From positions 18,299 to 24,662 of the forward strand of contig NHBP01000054.1 in assembly GCA_002168195.1 (NCBI GenBank): a DNA stretch of 6,364 nucleotides, read 5' to 3'. The stretch is from Planctomycetaceae bacterium TMED10. Lineage in GTDB: Bacteria; Planctomycetota; Planctomycetia; Pirellulales; UBA7805. This document shows positions 5,005 to 6,364 of the stretch, one piece after another. The notes under the pieces are model-generated. The model saw only the letters and a list, made by a program, of their open reading frames with translations, made no database searches and was not told the DNA's origin. Made by a program: the position numbers and the translations under genes. Each line of letters opens with the position of its first letter. Within the stretch, counting starts at the first letter, position 1.

Positions 5005-6364
5005 ATGAAAGATTTTATCGGGCGGTTCGGGGGCTGGCGATTGGCTGGTCTTGCCACATTGGCAATCACTATTACATTTTTTGGTCTAAGCTTATCTCCC
5101 TCTTCGGCGCTGGCCCAAGAGGAGGCAGCCGCAGCCGCAGCCACACCGGAACAAGAGGCAGCATACACCTTCAACACAATTGTGATGTTCGTCTGTGCTG
5201 TTTTGGTGCTGTTTATGCAAGCCGGATTTGCGATGCTCGAAGTTGGCATGAACGCCGCAAAAAATACGGTCAACATCTTGTTTAAGAATGTGATGGATCT
5301 TTCCGTTGGTGTCCTGCTCTTCTTTTTCATTGGCTTTGGCCTCATGTATCCTGGTAGCGACTACGAAGGAAAATGGTTTGGATTCGGTGGCGCAGGAATT
5401 GGAGGTGTTGAAATGGGTCCCGTTGTGGATGCCACATCCGATTACTCCCCCAGTGCAGATTTTCTCTTTCAAGTAGCGTTCGCCGCGACCGCCGCCACGA
5501 TCGTCTCGGGTGCCGTGGCTGGTCGGATGCAGTTCAAGTCATATTTGATCTACAGCGCCATCCTCACAGGATTCATTTATCCGATCAGCGGCATGTGGAA
5601 ATGGGGAGGCGGTTGGCTCGACGCCATGGGATTTCAAGATTTTGCGGGCTCGGTTGTTGTCCATGCGGTTGGAGGCTTTGCCGGGTTGGCCGGTGCAATC
5701 GTGCTTGGCCCGAGAATTGGCCGCTTTGTACAAGGAAAATCGGTGGCCATGCCGGGGCACAACATCACGTTTGCTGCACTTGGCGTATTGATCCTTTGGG
5801 TAGGATGGTACGGTTTTAATCCCGGTAGTCAATTAACGTATTGGGGAGCCGATAACGCCAACATTACAACCTATATTGCAGTCACGACGACCTTATCAGC
5901 GGCCGCAGGTGCCTTAGCGGCCATGCTGGTCGGTTGGGTTCTTTTCAGCAAACCCGATGTCACAATGGCCCTCAATGGTGCTCTGGCGGGATTGGTTGGA
6001 ATCACGGCCAACTGTGATCAGGTCGCACTCTGGGCAGCGATTGTGATCGGACTTGTTTCCGGATTATTGGTGGTTGTCGGCATCGTCTTGCTCGACAAAA
6101 TCTCGATCGACGATCCGGTCGGCGCTTGGCCGGTACATGGCTTGTGTGGTATCTGGGGCGGACTCGCCACAGGCATCTTCGGCACCGCGGAGGGGGTCTC
6201 TTTTGTGACACAACTCATCGGAACTGCGGTGATTTGTGCCTGGGCATTCTTCACGATGCTCATCCTATTTGCAATTCTTAAAGCGATGGGAATCCTCCGT
6301 GTTTCGGCCGAGGAAGAGACTCGCGGACTCGATATTAGCGAGCACGGAATGCACGCATATCCAC
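5005..6364 (+). CDS. amt: Ammonium transporter, Amt/MEP/Rh family, 3' end cut by the window
   Basis: The frame is open from ATG 5005 to the window edge (453 complete codons). Residues 1-37 look like a signal peptide (positive n-region, hydrophobic core, SSALA|Q), as in E. coli AmtB, followed by an alanine- and glutamate-rich linker. About eleven membrane segments follow, starting with YTFNTIVMFVCAVLVLFMQAG. By alignment from memory to E. coli AmtB, the functional residues are present: the twin pore histidines H220 (VVVHAVGG) and H378 (PVHGLCGIWGG), the Phe gate F159 and F271 (GWYGFNPGS), D212 (QDFAG), and W200 and S275 of the recruitment site. The C-terminal GLDISEHGMHAYP matches the conserved cytoplasmic tail that contacts PII/GlnK proteins, so few family-conserved residues should be missing. 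It carries NH4+/NH3 across the inner membrane as a trimer. The sigma-54 promoter at 4874-4890 points to induction under nitrogen limitation. A PII gene (glnK) often adjoins amt and may lie beyond the edge. Confidence 0.97.
   Translation, partial: MKDFIGRFGGWRLAGLATLAITITFFGLSLSPSSALAQEEAAAAAATPEQEAAYTFNTIVMFVCAVLVLFMQAGFAMLEVGMNAAKNTVNILFKNVMDLSVGVLLFFFIGFGLMYPGSDYEGKWFGFGGAGIGGVEMGPVVDATSDYSPSADFLFQVAFAATAATIVSGAVAGRMQFKSYLIYSAILTGFIYPISGMWKWGGGWLDAMGFQDFAGSVVVHAVGGFAGLAGAIVLGPRIGRFVQGKSVAMPGHNITFAALGVLILWVGWYGFNPGSQLTYWGADNANITTYIAVTTTLSAAAGALAAMLVGWVLFSKPDVTMALNGALAGLVGITANCDQVALWAAIVIGLVSGLLVVVGIVLLDKISIDDPVGAWPVHGLCGIWGGLATGIFGTAEGVSFVTQLIGTAVICAWAFFTMLILFAILKAMGILRVSAEEETRGLDISEHGMHAYP

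Noticed and set aside
4773..5345. 190-aa minus-strand open frame opposite the start of amt
   Set aside because: It is the antisense shadow of a certain Amt coding region, runs over the promoter, and is rich in residues typical of reverse-frame translation.

Overview
The window looks like chromosomal DNA from a planctomycete, most likely the Pirellulales (Rhodopirellula/Blastopirellula-like). Three things suggest this: a cell-envelope protein resembling the planctomycete DUF6666 group, two tandem copies of the putative beta-barrel porin-2 type (BBP2, formerly DUF1597) that is expanded in these bacteria, and a base composition near half G+C. This assignment comes from family recognition by eye, not a search. 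All four genes are on the + strand, and I see no convincing gene on the minus strand.

Layout: (1) 1-1164 is the 3' part of a secreted or outer-membrane beta-strand-rich protein, closed by a strong intrinsic terminator at 1196-1235. (2) 1236-1691 is a gene-free leader with a GC-rich hairpin and weak promoter candidates. (3) 1692-3152 is a full BBP2-type porin with signal peptide and C-terminal aromatic residue, closed by a perfect hairpin plus eight T's at 3192-3227. (4) 3344-4723 is a second, clearly paralogous porin without the first one's long N-terminal insertion and with more relaxed codon use. (5) 4724-5004 is a compact control region with a textbook sigma-54 (-24/-12) promoter, a 21-22 bp dyad just upstream of it and a tandem 12-bp repeat in the leader. 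(6) 5005 to the window end is an Amt/MEP/Rh ammonium transporter with both pore histidines. It is cut at the right edge a short way from its expected end.

How the parts fit: the genes appear to be separately transcribed rather than one operon, because two strong terminators and a dedicated sigma-54 promoter lie between them. The sigma-54 promoter implies that the ammonium transporter is made under nitrogen limitation through an NtrC-type enhancer-binding protein, as for glnK-amtB in proteobacteria. Outer-membrane porins next to an inner-membrane ammonium channel suggest that one or both porins could serve nutrient uptake, but I saw no sigma-54 promoter in front of either porin, so a nitrogen role for them is only a hypothesis. 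I found no mobile element, CRISPR array, tRNA or rRNA, and no clearly new multi-gene system.
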